NCBI RefSeq assembly: GCF_905163445.1
Contig: NC_053181.1
Location: 1,922,001 to 1,986,000 of the forward strand
Reading direction: 5' to 3'
Source: Pararge aegeria
Taxonomy: Eukaryota > Arthropoda > Insecta > Lepidoptera > Nymphalidae
Length of the DNA stretch: 64,000 nucleotides
In this document: one piece after another, positions 1 through 12,700 of the stretch
Layout: every line of letters starts with the position of its first letter
Position numbering within the stretch: position 1 is the stretch's first letter
Notes under the pieces: generated by a model
The model's input: the letters and a program-made list of their open reading frames with translations, nothing else
The model's database searches: none
Told to the model about the DNA's origin: nothing
Translations under genes and position numbers: made by a program

Positions 1-144
1 CAGTAAAATAGATCTTATCTCTATTGTTTTAAAGCACAAATTTGCCTACAACTCTTCAGCAGGGGCTTTGACAGAACTTTTCTGAAATAAAAATCAGAAA
101 TAGAGGATATGTTAAAAGAGTGGGATTTGTTCCATTTTACTTGA

Positions 145-240
145 GTGAGACAATTTTATACTAAGGCTACAGGAGTGTGGCAGGGAGATGTTATCTCCCC
201 GAAACTGTTTAGGCACTGCGGTGCAGGAGACAAACCTCCT
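145..240 (+). pseudogene. LINE reverse transcriptase fragment (RTE-like)
   Basis: The reading frame contains GVWQGDVISPKLF, a slightly decayed version of the GVRQGDxxSPKLF block seen in RTE-type reverse transcriptases. No other RT block is found next to it, so this is a short dead fragment. It lies just upstream of the Nup43 terminal exon and is probably in that gene's last intron. Confidence 0.6.
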
Positions 241-393
241 TTTAATCTCGTGAAGCAAAATTATATCTGGACAATTATAAATACCTCTGATGATAATCTA
301 AATACTTTAAAATACATTGTGGGGAAAAGTTGTGACAAATCAATTTCCATACTATTTGAAGTCAGTTAATAAGGTTTTACTTTCTAACTTCAG

Positions 394-731
394 GTGCCTT
401 AGCAGTATGGGACTTAAGGATGAACCAATTCCCAACGTCATTACTAAACGCCCATGCGGCTGGTGTATCAGAAATGCAATTCCATCCGGAAAACCCGAAC
501 AAACTGCTGACCTCTTCAATTTCCGGAGAAGTTTGGGATTGGAATATGGAAACGTTAACGAAGAAAGCACAAGAGAATTACGTGCCGTTGGAAGACAAAA
601 CCGCCATGAATGTGAACTCTTTGATGCCAGTGCTACACAAAGCTATAAACACCGTTCACTGCGACAAAGGCAGGGTACTGTGCGGTGCGGACAACGAAGC
701 TGTGTATTTGATAAAGAATTTCAAGTATTAG
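394..731 (+). CDS. Nup43: Nucleoporin Nup43, 3'-terminal coding exon
   Basis: This is the last coding exon of a WD40 protein of the Nup107-160 (Y) complex of the nuclear pore. The exon starts after the acceptor ttctaacttcag at 393, and the frame then reads G-A-L-A-V-W-D-L-R, a WD-repeat end. It continues through AHAAGVSEMQFHPENPNKLL and SGEVWDWN, the last blade, and ends INTVHCDKGRVLCGADNEAVYLI plus six residues and a stop at 729-731. The HxxxVxExxFHPxNPxxLxTxSxxGxxWxW pattern and the C-terminal 'VLCGADNEAVYL' (human Nup43 has a closely similar C(G)TDAEAIYV end) are the basis for the name. No earlier exon was recognised between 1 and 393, so the rest lies to the left. The frame is intact and ends about 2.9 kb from the convergent RhoGAP gene. 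Confidence 0.85.
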
Positions 732-1109
732 TATCAAAGATTGGTTTTATGTTCTTGAAGTTGTTTGTATTCTATACCATTCCTTTCTGAAGTCATCGTA
801 GATTGAGCGCCGAGGAATATTGGAGATTCAAAGGGAGATTCAATGAAGATTTTGCATTAACTACAGCCGCTATTTTATTTTATTCGCGGATAATTCTTTC
901 ACAAACTGTCACATTTAGAAGATATATGCAACCGAGTTTGTACTACTAATAACCGAAAAGGAAGTTTGCTAACCATAGTTGAAAGAATTATTCGCAAAAT
1001 GTTATGATGAAATAAAATTTAAAGGGTGGGGATAAGCCGGGCTCCGTACAAAATTTAGTTTTCATTGCCCTTCATTCAAATACTTTTTTTATTGTATTAA
1101 CTGACTGAC

Positions 1110-1225
1110 AGAGCAGATGGCGTAGGTGATTCATGTGCCTGCAATTTCACCGTCAACTACGCCATTCAGACCGGAACACAACATTGCAACAATGCTGCTT
1201 AACGGCAGAAATAGGCATGGCGATA
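1110..1225. repeat. Short interspersed repeat fragment (GACCGGAACACA type)
   Basis: The segment TGCAATTTCACCGTCAACTA followed by CAGACCGGAACACAACATTG recurs as CTGCAATTACACCGGCAACTG..CAGACCGGAACACAGC at 54429-54482, and in reverse complement near 59830-59880 (GCATTGTTGCAATGCTGTGT). It is a dispersed repeat of unknown class. Confidence 0.55.
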
Positions 1226-2278
1226 GTATTATATTGATGTAACCACTGTAAAATCTAATGCAAAAACGAAAATACTATCTGTATTTGTTTTCGCTGCCAT
1301 TGGTTGGCCATTTTAGCGGTAAGGCCGCCAAATGGTATACGTTGTTTTGTTATACTTTTCTTTTTTTATGTACTTTTTGTCGTGTGAAATAAAAGAATAT
1401 TCATTCGTTCTTTCATTCATACTAGATCTTTGTTTGTGCTACTTCATATTAGCTCTTTGACTACAATCTCGCCTTTTTTTCACTCGTTCCGACTAAAACC
1501 CCACGGTGTTCCTACCAGTCGCCTGGTGGCTGGGCCACGGGAAAGCCTAAGTCAAGGTAAGGAAATTAAAGGACAAATCAGAATTTAAATATACGTTTAT
1601 TTGTGAAGTAAATACGCTTATGAAATAATATACATGAATAGAATAATACACCAAGTCAGTCTTTGCATGCCTATATAGTCAATTGGTAAGATATTTTACA
1701 TTTTATTTACATTTTTAACTTTAAAATTAGAATAAATGATTGTGAGTACTTAGTTATAAAATATCATCGAGTCTAAGAGCTAGTGAACAGTTTGTTTTGT
1801 GTTAATAAAACGCCATATTTTCTATGGACTACATGACATTATAATTATACTATAGGTACAAATTGAATGTCAAATATAATAGTCACCAATATTGACAACT
1901 TGACGTTACAGTCAAATATTTAACGTCGAATCGTGTTGCAATGTAAAAATCCTGTCATCGTTTGACTAGCAACGTGGTCCCACATTAAAGGGAGGCGCAT
2001 CAGTCATCGAGTTAAGTAACTTTTCTGACAGTAGCTAATAAATGGTGTCATCTCCATAAATCTTTTGCTGTTGTAGTATCTTAACCAGCGCTGTCAAATT
2101 ATGCGTACCGTAAACACGACTAGTGGAAAGTAGTAATTTCACTTGCAACCATATCTTACGATGCGGCACGTTATAGTTATGTTGGCTGTATTTGGTTTAT
2201 ACACATACAATATCACAATAAGCTTCAAAACATCGAACATGTAAGTGGACGTCTTTGCTTTATATATTTTACCAGGTC

Positions 2279-2295
2279 ACACACACACACACACA
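2279..2295. repeat. (CA)n microsatellite
   Basis: A run of about eight CA dinucleotides in intergenic DNA. Confidence 0.9.
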
Positions 2296-3584
2296 GTCAA
2301 TATCAAGAATATTATCAATAATATTGACAATATTGAGGAACCCTAATAACGACGCAAATATTTAGTTAAATAAAATAACAAATTGTTCACTTGCTTTTAG
2401 TCTACACGCTAAAAAGGCACCATTCCTACAACCGTACGTTTATATTGCTTTCGTAAAATGGTAACTTAACCAGACCAAAGCCAATGGCACCACACTCCAA
2501 AAAATACTATCTTAACTAGCAAAACATGAGCTTTATGGACACCCTACTTCATTGAAGGTGTTTAAAAAAAATTACAAAGGTTTTGAAGTAAGAAATCTAT
2601 TTATTCTTACCAATCTTATGAACACTCTTTTAGTAATGTTTTTATATAAATTCTGTCTTAGATTACCTAAAAAACGACAACTATTGAAACTACAAAGCTC
2701 ATGTTTGGAAGTTTCAAACGTACGTAATAAAATTTCGAATCAAAGTAATATAAAAAATTAATAACCTTAGAGCAGCCTCAAAAACTGGAATAAATGTTTA
2801 AGATTATTTACTATTTTAAATATAAAACAACAATTATATAAATTAAGTATATGATGAATATTTGGCATCTCATTCACATCTTGTAGGTATACCACACTTA
2901 ATGCGTTAACTATTAAATTAACACAGAGTATATATATGCATATCATAAATTTATTTTATTAATAATAATGTAATAATTATTTTATTTATATAACTGTATC
3001 ACTCAATATTGTTCAGGAATAAAACACAGCTCTGCGCGACTCTAAACAAAATCTTAATCTTATAATACTTGAAGCACCTTAACAACTTTTGGTACCTGCT
3101 TAACGGGACAACAAAATCCACATTATTTGAGAAACCCTAAGTTTCCATTCGAGCACAATTTGGCAAATCTCATAGTCTTGACCGAGATCTGATTCGAGAC
3201 CAACACTCCAAAGATTGGAACCAACATGGTTCTTTTCAAGGTTACAAGGAATAATCAGAATTTGTCAAACTTTTGCCCAAAACTAAACCAGCTAAATTCT
3301 TCCAAATAGCTAACAAAAACTGAATTTCAATCAAGGTTGGATAAAGATCTAAAGGTTCCAACATTCCACATTTGGACCAAATCTGCATTATAATTCAAGG
3401 TCACTAAGAAGCCACCTAAAGTTTGTGAAAAATTTGTCCAAAATCATTCCTATAAATTACAAATACTGGATATTGCATTGCTCGGTCCAATATCTTAGTC
3501 CAAACATTTCAAAGATTGGGCCAGACCTGCAGTTTCTAAGGACACTGTAGCCACTTTGGTCCACGGTTCCCTCTCACTATTTAC

Positions 3585-3759
3585 TCAAGTGTGGTGATTT
3601 CTCCGGTGTTGTGGTGGTTTTCTTTGTGAAGCCAGGAGGCACGAGGAAGGCACAGTCCAAAGTCTGTCGCACCAGCGCATAAGAGCTTCGGTCACGTGGC
3701 AACTATTGGCGGCTGTTGCCAATTGGGTTTCGAGGCTGTCCGACTGCTTGATCAGGAGA
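3585..3759 (-). CDS. RhoGAP gene terminal coding exon
   Basis: The acceptor is ttgattttctttccag; the stop is at 3587-3585. It supplies one base to finish the Ser codon opened by the previous exon, then encodes LLIKQSDSLETQLATAANSC, HVTEALMRWCDRLWTVPS and a basic tail ending RRNHHT. The 'LxxLLWTVPSFL' type of segment after the GAP domain is a mark of ARHGAP18/28 proteins. The tail after it seems shorter than in the human proteins (from memory). Confidence 0.88.
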
Positions 3760-6700
3760 CTGGAAAGAAAATCAATGATATAAGCAAAAAGTTTACAGGA
3801 TGGTTTTACAGCACGAAGAGTGGCAGTACAAGTTAAGCAAGATTCATTAAATTCGATTAATACTTAATATAAAAAAAGAAAACGCGCACGAGAGTTTACT
3901 GTGTTCTATAAAAATTATAAAAAAATCATGTCTGTTGTATGGGAGCCCCCATAAATATTTATTTAATTCAGATTCTTAGTAGGTATTTGTTGTTATAACG
4001 GCAACAGAAATACAATCATTAGTAAAAAAAATCAACTGTCTAACTATCAAGGTTCGTGAGATCCTAGACGGACGTACAGCTGAATATTAGTAACAGGTAC
4101 CCTTTTTACCCTTTGGGTACGGAATCCTAATACCCAAATAAGTAAGTTATACATATAGTAGGTGTATGTAGTATGTATATGTATATTTATATCTATGTAG
4201 CCTTTATTGAGTAGTACCCCAGACTTATAGGTACCACTTTTATATATTTACACGTTACATTCGAGGAAAGTTACAACGATAGGCCAGCGCTTGACGACAA
4301 TCCTGCCTGTTAGAAAGCAATGATGAGGTAGACCTCCTACCTACCTAGAGGTTGGGGCACGCTTACCTAGAAAAAGCCTAACCACTCTTGCCTTGAAGGT
4401 AATCAAGTTATCCGTGGCAGGAAACAGAGTTGCCGGGAGGGCGTTCCACATCCTAGCGGTACGTATCAGAAACGTGGATATTTTATATTATATTTATTTA
4501 TATTATTAATTAAATTGTAGATAAAAGAAAAAAATTACACTTTTATTGTACACCAAAGAAAAAACGTAGTCACAGAGATTTACACATAGAGCAAGAAAGA
4601 TCAATTAAATACCTGGGCGGGAAAAGCGCAGGAGCAATGATCATGGCCACGTTGTGCTCGCTCATCTTGTTGGTGTCGCTCATGGCCACGATCTCGCGCA
4701 CCAGGCGCAGGATCTCTCGCAGCGTGGCGCGCTGTTCCGACGGCAGCAGCAGCACCAGCAGGTTCAGAACTCTGCCTTGTGTACTGCCAGTTAGTGCTGC
4801 AAGAATAGGAATTATGACTAATTTTGAAATACTGCGGTACGATGTTCGGAAGTATGCAAACCTATATACAAAAATATGTTATTTTTGCTGATATTAAAGG
4901 TTTTGTTGATGTAATTTATATTATTTCCTGCTCACAGGGTGTCATGGCCGCACTTGTGACGTCAAATTAGAGCTTTAGTAAATCCTTGTTCCGCAGCTAC
5001 AGATTATTGATTTTGGTATTGATAACAAAAAGTTTAGCAACTGATAGTTTGAAGTCAGAAAATAATTGGTTAAAGCGGTACTTAATTATGTTTATATGGA
5101 CGTGACGTCATAATATTGAATTCAGCGTTTCACCTGTCATAGCGGAACGCTAGATTTTGCCGTTTTATTTATTTAAAAGAAAAACCAATCTCACTTTGAA
5201 TATAAATAAAAATACGTTTTACATAATACACGAATAATGTCTCATAGATAAATACAACATTTTAGCGATTCTTTGTCGCTGTCATCAATTACGAAGTTAC
5301 TTAGAATTATGGAGGGTAGAGGTAAGGAGAGTCATCTTATATGGGAGAAAAGTTGAAAAAGTGTCCAGTGTATGCGCTCAATAACAGTTCAAAAATCCTC
5401 CACAATGGCGCTGGTGGATGCACAGGGTATGGTATGAATGTAGCAATCGTAGATGAATTGAAGTATGCCGAGTTAAAAAATTTAATGTCATTATCGACTA
5501 AAGTAGTTAATTATTGAGAATTTCAACAACTTACGTTGTACAAAATATTGTTGTAAATATAACCTTACTTCCTTGTATCTCCATACTTCCTTGTTTATTT
5601 TTCAAGCCTACTCTAACAATATTTATATTTGGCGCTTCTTTGAAGAGTTACCCTGATGCAAATGTGGCGCCATCCTAATTTAATACATTTTGACGACACT
5701 TTTTCATATACACAGATGACTCTCCTTACCTCTACCCTCCATACTTAGAATGGTAACTGAGGTATTAAAAAGGTTTTGTCGTGGCATGTTGTTTTTTAAT
5801 TTGCCTCCTGCAGGACAGGCAAAGATCATTGACCATACAGCCTAGTCTTGTTATGTTTTCCACACTATTCCGAGACAATGTTTTAAAAGTACACATGCTA
5901 AATGTAACACAAGTCAGTAACAAAAACTAATTAATTTAACGACAGTGAATGACGATAACGCTCATCTTGTGGCTCATCTACCTTATTATTTTTGTACTGT
6001 AACTAACTGTCTATTGTTTCTTTGTGTCTTCTCTTTTTCGTACCTACATATAAGTTATTTAGGTATTTGCTCCTTTTTTAATATATATACATATTTATTT
6101 ACATAGACCAAAAAAAGCTAAATAATAGCTACTCCATTACTCCTAATTATTTTGACTGTTCGCTTGAAATGGTCAAAGCGCGCGTTAGGTGATTTTATAG
6201 AACTCCTCCGTCAAATTATCGGTAATGCTATGTTGATATATGATTCAAAGTGAAATGTTTTAAATTATTTAAATTTCTATACATGTATAGGTTAACTCAG
6301 GACACTTTTCAGTAAACGTTTCTATTTTTTTTAATTCGATATGAGACCTGACGTCCATTTCTTCTTACGTCAGTGCTCTTCGTCTTAGTTCGCCCCTATC
6401 GACCAAACAGTCTTTAAAATTTATTTATCGCTTACTGGTTATTCTAAAGGACTGCTCTTATAAAGTCCTTCATCTAGCTAATTCTAGATACTCACAATAC
6501 GTATGATAGAAGAGCCTCATAAGCTCTTGTGTGAGGGGAGGCTGGGGCAGTGATCGCAATAGACGTTTGAACACGGCCGCGAGATCGTGCCCCGTCGCCC
6601 TCCGCAACGCTGCTTCCACGCTGCTTCGGTCCTCGTACCATTGACGCTCTATTAGTTGACAGAGCGCTTCGATCTATTGACAATAAAAAAAAAAGTAAAT

Positions 6701-9700
6701 ACTGTGTGTAATTCACACATGGCAGAAGACAAACTTTTTAAAACCATTCATTTACACTTAACTAAAATTGTAAAAACAAATGTGTTATGTATTCTATCTC
6801 ATTCTCCCCCATTCATTGTTGTGTTTCTTTCTTTATCGCGCCGCATTCTTGTCTCATCGGTGTTCACATTGATTTCATATTTTACTATAGAATTAGTAAC
6901 CAAAATATGGACAGTAAAAAAATATCTTGAAGTTTTGATAACTTCAAGATATTTTTGCAATCAAATAAAAACTTATTCATTTTAAGCTCTACTGTATAGA
7001 ATAGAATTACTTTATTTGCTAGAATGTGGTACATGTTTTGATGTTACACAAATTATTTGTGATTCTAAAACACTCAACTAATTTAATCGTATGCAAATAT
7101 TCAAAGGGTTATAAAGTACATAACTAGGGAAACGTGCAGTGGTACTCGTGGAATTTATATAATTTATAACCAATAAATAATAATAAAAGAAAAAAGTAAT
7201 AAGAAAAAGAAAATAATTATCATAATTAATTAATATACGTGCATTTCGAATTAAAGTGACAGTGTAGTGTATAAAGTAAAGTACAAAATATTTTGATGTA
7301 ATAATATTGTCAAGCCTTAGTCCAAGTTTTCAATGTCAGTAATTTTAAACACTTTTAAAACGTTATGTTTGGCTGTTGGTAGTGACTGCCAACGATTTGG
7401 AAAGCAAATTCTAGAGAGAAGAAGCCGGCAAGTATTTAAGCTGTTAATCTTGCTTGAACCGACTTCCTCGATGCAGTTATAGATACCCGGCTAAGTTTGT
7501 TGTGGGCTCTTCTTAGACCAGGGCGCGTTTGGAACCCTCGTAGCTTTAGATTTAAGTTGGCGAACGAAGTTATCACCATCCCGTTACAATTATGTAAACA
7601 AATATGTATGAAGGCTTCATAAGTGCCTGTGATAGGCCTACATGAATAACGAAATTTTGAATTTTGAATCTGCAGTTAATGTGTTTTAATACATTAAAGT
7701 AATGTAATAAAACTGTCAGTTTCGACACACTTGAGTTTAAGCAGGTACTCTAATGCCCGTTATTACTAAGGATTTAAAAAGCAATGCCTAAGTAAGTAAC
7801 GCCTTATTACGTATTTTGGGTTTGTGTTATCATATTTTTAATTTAACGTATGGATTTTAGGTTATTAAAAAAAGACAAATTTATTATCATCATCTGTCGA
7901 GTGTCAGTTTACGAGTCCGCGAAACTTTACGATCCGCCGAATCGGTGTCGTAACTTTAGGCGGTACCGAACGTCGTTAGACATCACATAAGAGTTGGTGA
8001 ATCGTTTTTTTCTAGGAATCACCTAAATCACTATGCATCCAATTAAAGCAATTCCTAGGTTTAGTGAAAACGGGAATAAGCCTCTTTTTTATCGTATTTC
8101 TTTTGGTATCAAAGCTGTGTGGTAGTTACCTTGTGCTTGTTCCCCGGCACTCGTAATAGCCCTTCATCCTTCGTCCTAGCGCACAGCGCTGATGACAGAG
8201 CACGCAGGACGGATGGCACCGAACTCCACGTCTCCTCCCACAGGATCATGTCCTTGCGGAGGAGAGTTTCCAGCGCCACTCCGAATACCATGCCCTCTGT
8301 GAAACAAACCGCAATTTTATTTTCAACATAATGCCAACGAATTAGTTTGGCCATCCAAAAAGGCAATGCTGCCAGCATCTTAGGAACTGTGCATCGCTGC
8401 GGTGGTGTAATGTTTAGTATAATATATATATTTTTGTTTTGAACTTTTAACCTAAACTGAACTTGGACTAATTTACAGTTAAAGATAACTGATAAATAGA
8501 TAAAATTTCTAAAATAATTCCTTATTATATCATCATATCGACCCATTACCGGCCCACTACAGGGCGTAGGTCTCCTCCCACGATGAGAAGGGGTTGAGGC
8601 CGTAGTCCACTACGCTGGCCCAGTGCGGATTGGTGGACTCCACCTCCCTTGAGAAAATTATGTAGAACTCTCAGGCATGCAGGTTTCCTCACGATTTTTT
8701 CCTTAACCGTCGAAGCAAGTGATATTTTTAAACTACTTAAAACGTACATAACCTGTAAAGTTAGAGGTGCGTGCTGGGATTCGAACTCGGGCCCCCGAAA
8801 GTGAAGTCGAAGTCCTAACCACTTGTCTATCACCGCTGGTTATTACTATTATTTACATTGCATTAATGTGCAAGAGATGTGTGTGTGGGCAGGTTCCACC
8901 GAGAAGAGCCGGCAAGACTCTTGCGGTCAGTGGAACCTGCCTTCCGAACCGGTGGTGATGTTTCAAAAGTGCTTATAAACTGGGCCTACTTGAAATAAAT
9001 GATTTCGAATTTTTCTATTCCTTAAAAGATTCCTTAAAAGACCTCAGTAGTGCTTATGACGGTGAATAGATAATCGAATATAAAAAGTTACTTAACGAAC
9101 CTTCTTTTCTCTTTTTCTTCGGTGATTTTCGTTTGTGGAAGGGCAGGGAGTATCTGTCGAACAGTGTCGTCAAGTCGAGCCAGAGTATCGGCTGCAACTT
9201 CTTCACTTGCGATTCGTTTAATGTCTCGATATCTACTGTGCTGTCTTCTTCCGGCCATTCCTAAATAAAAAAAATCTGTCTTGAATCAAAGAACATATTT
9301 ATTATAACTCCGTTCTCTCGTCTCTTGCGAGTTTTTGATTGCGTTCTCGAAATTAACAATTCGCTATCTAGCACAATTCTTAACAAACTTGTTATTTTAG
9401 CATAGCTATCAAAAGATTTTCTTGCTCCTACCTGTTTACTTTAACGAAATGTCTAAAGTCAATAGTGTAAGAGTTTAAGTAAACGCAAGAGGAATATAGC
9501 TTTTTGATAACTGTCAAAGCAGGGACTTTTTAGCTCACAGAAACAATACAGAAACATTTTAAACTAAGATTTTCATGGTTCTACAAATTCGGAAAATCGA
9601 CAAATCCCAAAATATTACCGTCATATGTACCCGTTGAACTATATTTAAGAAATACAGAATCATGCTTCGAAATTACCTCTTCATTGTCTAACATTTGTTT

Positions 9701-12700
9701 ATCCAAGTTGAATTTGTGCTCAAAACTTAGTGGCTGTTGCGTTGAGGCTGCGCTTTTCGTACGTGTCACTGGGGCGTGTTTCCTGTAACAACACGTGTTT
9801 AATATAAATATAGTCTTTTATTAAATTAACGTGTCCCCACACCATTGAGATAGATTCATACGCTCTTAATCGAGGATAGGTTTTGACTAACGCATACTCT
9901 TTAATATCAGTGTTGAAATGAATTTATTTATCTAGTTTAAGAAGCTCAAATTTGCAATTAGTGTTCTTGGGACAGTAAAACAAACAGGATTACAGAATTC
10001 GCGACTCTAAATCTAGGAACATTGAGTACATTTTGCTTTGACATTAAAATGTTTCGATACTCAAAAATGCCTCTACGATTGCGAGGCTGCAAATCTTTAA
10101 CTGAGATAGATAAGTCGTTTTGGTATATCAAAATCTATAACGGCTAAATAAAATGGCCTATGGCCTATTGTCACTTGCTTTAGAGCTCCAAATCCTGTAC
10201 ATTTTTTTTTAGATTTTTATTTTACAAACGTTTAGCCAAAGGTCCTAGCTGTACAAATTTTAGCTAATCTTAATTATACTGCAGTTCAGTACCCATTTTA
10301 CCCTGATATTCAAGTATTTTCATAATCGAAACGACTCCTCGATTACAACGAGCAAATCATATTCTAAGGCTAATGTATGAACATGGAAATATCTGGATAA
10401 GAAACTCACATAAATGGGTCGTTCTCTTTCAAAATGGATCCATTGATGCGCTCCTTTCCTATCCGGGGCCCTTGCACCGTCCCGTATCTCTGGTAACCAA
10501 GAAGCTCGATACCCTCTGCAATAATAAAATCTAATTTTAAAACGGATTCTCTACTAAACACCAATGTTTTAAAGATCCATTTACTTTCCAGAAATTAAAT
10601 TTAACCGGCTGGTTATATTTTCAATCGACCGTCCACTGCTACACTAAAGGGCTATCTGTACTGGAAGGCTTGCGCATAATCACCACGCTGGGCAGACGAA
10701 TTAGTGATCGCAGGAGATGGTAGTAGTAGCACTGAGGACCTTGCTGGCCGTCAGTTTATTTATTTTATTACATAAACTACTAAAATTAATATTCTTCATC
10801 CTGAAACTAACATGAGTTTGTTTGGACTTTCTCTTATCCCTATCCCTACTAATATTATAAATGTGAATGTAAGTTTGTTTGTTACGCTATCACACGAAAA
10901 CTACTAAACCGATCTTCATGAAACATTGCAGACATATTCTTGGAGGTATTAGAAATAATATAGTATACTTTTCATTGAAAACAAAAATTACGTAATATAA
11001 AAAAATGTTTGTGAAAAAATCTCAATATAACCATAGGTGTCGACTATGTAACAGTACGCTGCCTCCCAAAATTACGCGGACGAAGTCGCAGGGCACATCA
11101 TAAGTATCTAATAAGTTTAAATAATACACAAAATAAACCTTTAAAAATGCAATACAGTAAACAGCAGGTATTACACTAATTTATCCAATGTACTTAGGTA
11201 ATTCTGCACTGTGAGTTATAGCGTCGCCCAGTAGATACGAGCGACCGGTTTAGCGATGCACCGAATATATAAAATTCAAAATTTCTTTATTCATGTAGGC
11301 CTATCACAGGCACTTATGAAGCGTTCATACATATTTTTTTACATAATTGTAAGGGGATGGTGATAACTTCGTTCGCCAAATCACCTTAAATCGCCTTAAA
11401 TCTAAAGCTACGAGCTATACATTATACATTTATATACCCTCGTACGACACCCGCGATAAAAGAAGGGGTGGTGACAATTGTATTCTGATCTCCCGTGACA
11501 CGGCATGGTAACATAATTCTTTCTTAACTTTCAGCCAAGCAAATGCCTTAGCTCAGAAGAAGATGTATTCCATCTAACAGAGGGACCTGAAGGTAAAGAA
11601 ATTACTCTAGAAAGAACTGAAACTCACCGGTGTTGGTGGCGATGTCTGCCCAATGCAAGTCGTTGGGTTTGAAGAGCTCGTGGACGGGGCGCGGGGGGGA
11701 GTGCGGGCCGGGCGGGGAGAGCCGCGCGCGCCTCGCTGCGGGTGCGGACGGCGTGCGAGCGATGGGCGCGTGCGTGCCTGCCAAGGGGTAGTTATCACTG
11801 AAACAACACAAGATTAAATTACTTATTTGTTTTTCACTTAGTTATCCTGGGAGCTTCAAGAAAGCTCAGAGTACAGCAGTCCATAGAGTGATTGTGATCT
11901 ACATGATTAAAACAGAATTGAGGAGCTCCAGAGCTACTGACATAGCTCAGTGAGTTGCCAAATTTAACGGTATTAGGCAGGTTCCTTCGGCCCACAATGT
12001 ACGAAGGTATTTTGATAGGAATAACAAAAGTCCTTTGTCCACGTCCAGGTTAAGGTCTTTGATATTTGTTAAGAAACCATAACTATTATTCATTGTAACT
12101 TCAATATCTCCTGAGGACGCTCCTGAGTCGGAGCGAAACGTACTTAAAGAGTAAATTGCCGAAGTTCTGTTTGGTGTGGAGTATGAAGATTGGAGAAATT
12201 ATAAAATACTGGACACAGATTCTACTGCTTTTCAAGGAGTGTAACGAATGAAGCATAATTTATATAGTACATAATGTATCATGGAATACCGCAAAGTAAT
12301 GCCTGCTTCTATCCAATACATATTTTCTAAGACTTTAGTTTTGAGACATAAGGTAAAATAGTTTTTTTCAAAGATAGAGCCCTTGTAGGTCAGCTCTTAA
12401 TGTTCTGTATAAATTTTTAGAATTATAAATTATTCATTTATCGCTTTGGTAGGTGAAATATGTCACACATTTGTACTCTATGACCGTATTTGTAAAACAA
12501 TTTATGTTCTTGCCTGTCATCTCTTTCTTCTCGAAGGTTTCTGAAAAATACTGCTCCATTTTTGTTGGCATTACTGTATTTTGATGAGCTGTATGGAAAC
12601 GCAATAACCTGTGGAAAACTGCAAGAGAAACTTACACAAAGTCAGGAGGCGTTGCGTTGTCGGCCCATTCAGCGGGTGGACTACCAGAGCCGCCGCTGGG

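Larger units (their letters stand above)
732..3584. other. Convergent intergenic region between Nup43 and the RhoGAP gene
   Basis: No coding exon is seen. The left part should hold the Nup43 3' UTR; AATAAA occurs near 1010-1016. The right part should hold the RhoGAP 3' UTR on the - strand. Between them are repeat pieces near 1110-1225 and 1440-1555 (the latter with CCCCACGGTGTTCC, a motif common in lepidopteran repeats), a (CA)n run and AT-rich DNA at 2560-3010. Confidence 0.7.

Noticed and set aside
317..790. A 157-codon + strand frame overlapping the Nup43 exon
   Set aside because: It is the wrong frame of the Nup43 exon; the frame that gives WD-repeat residues is a different one and ends at 731.
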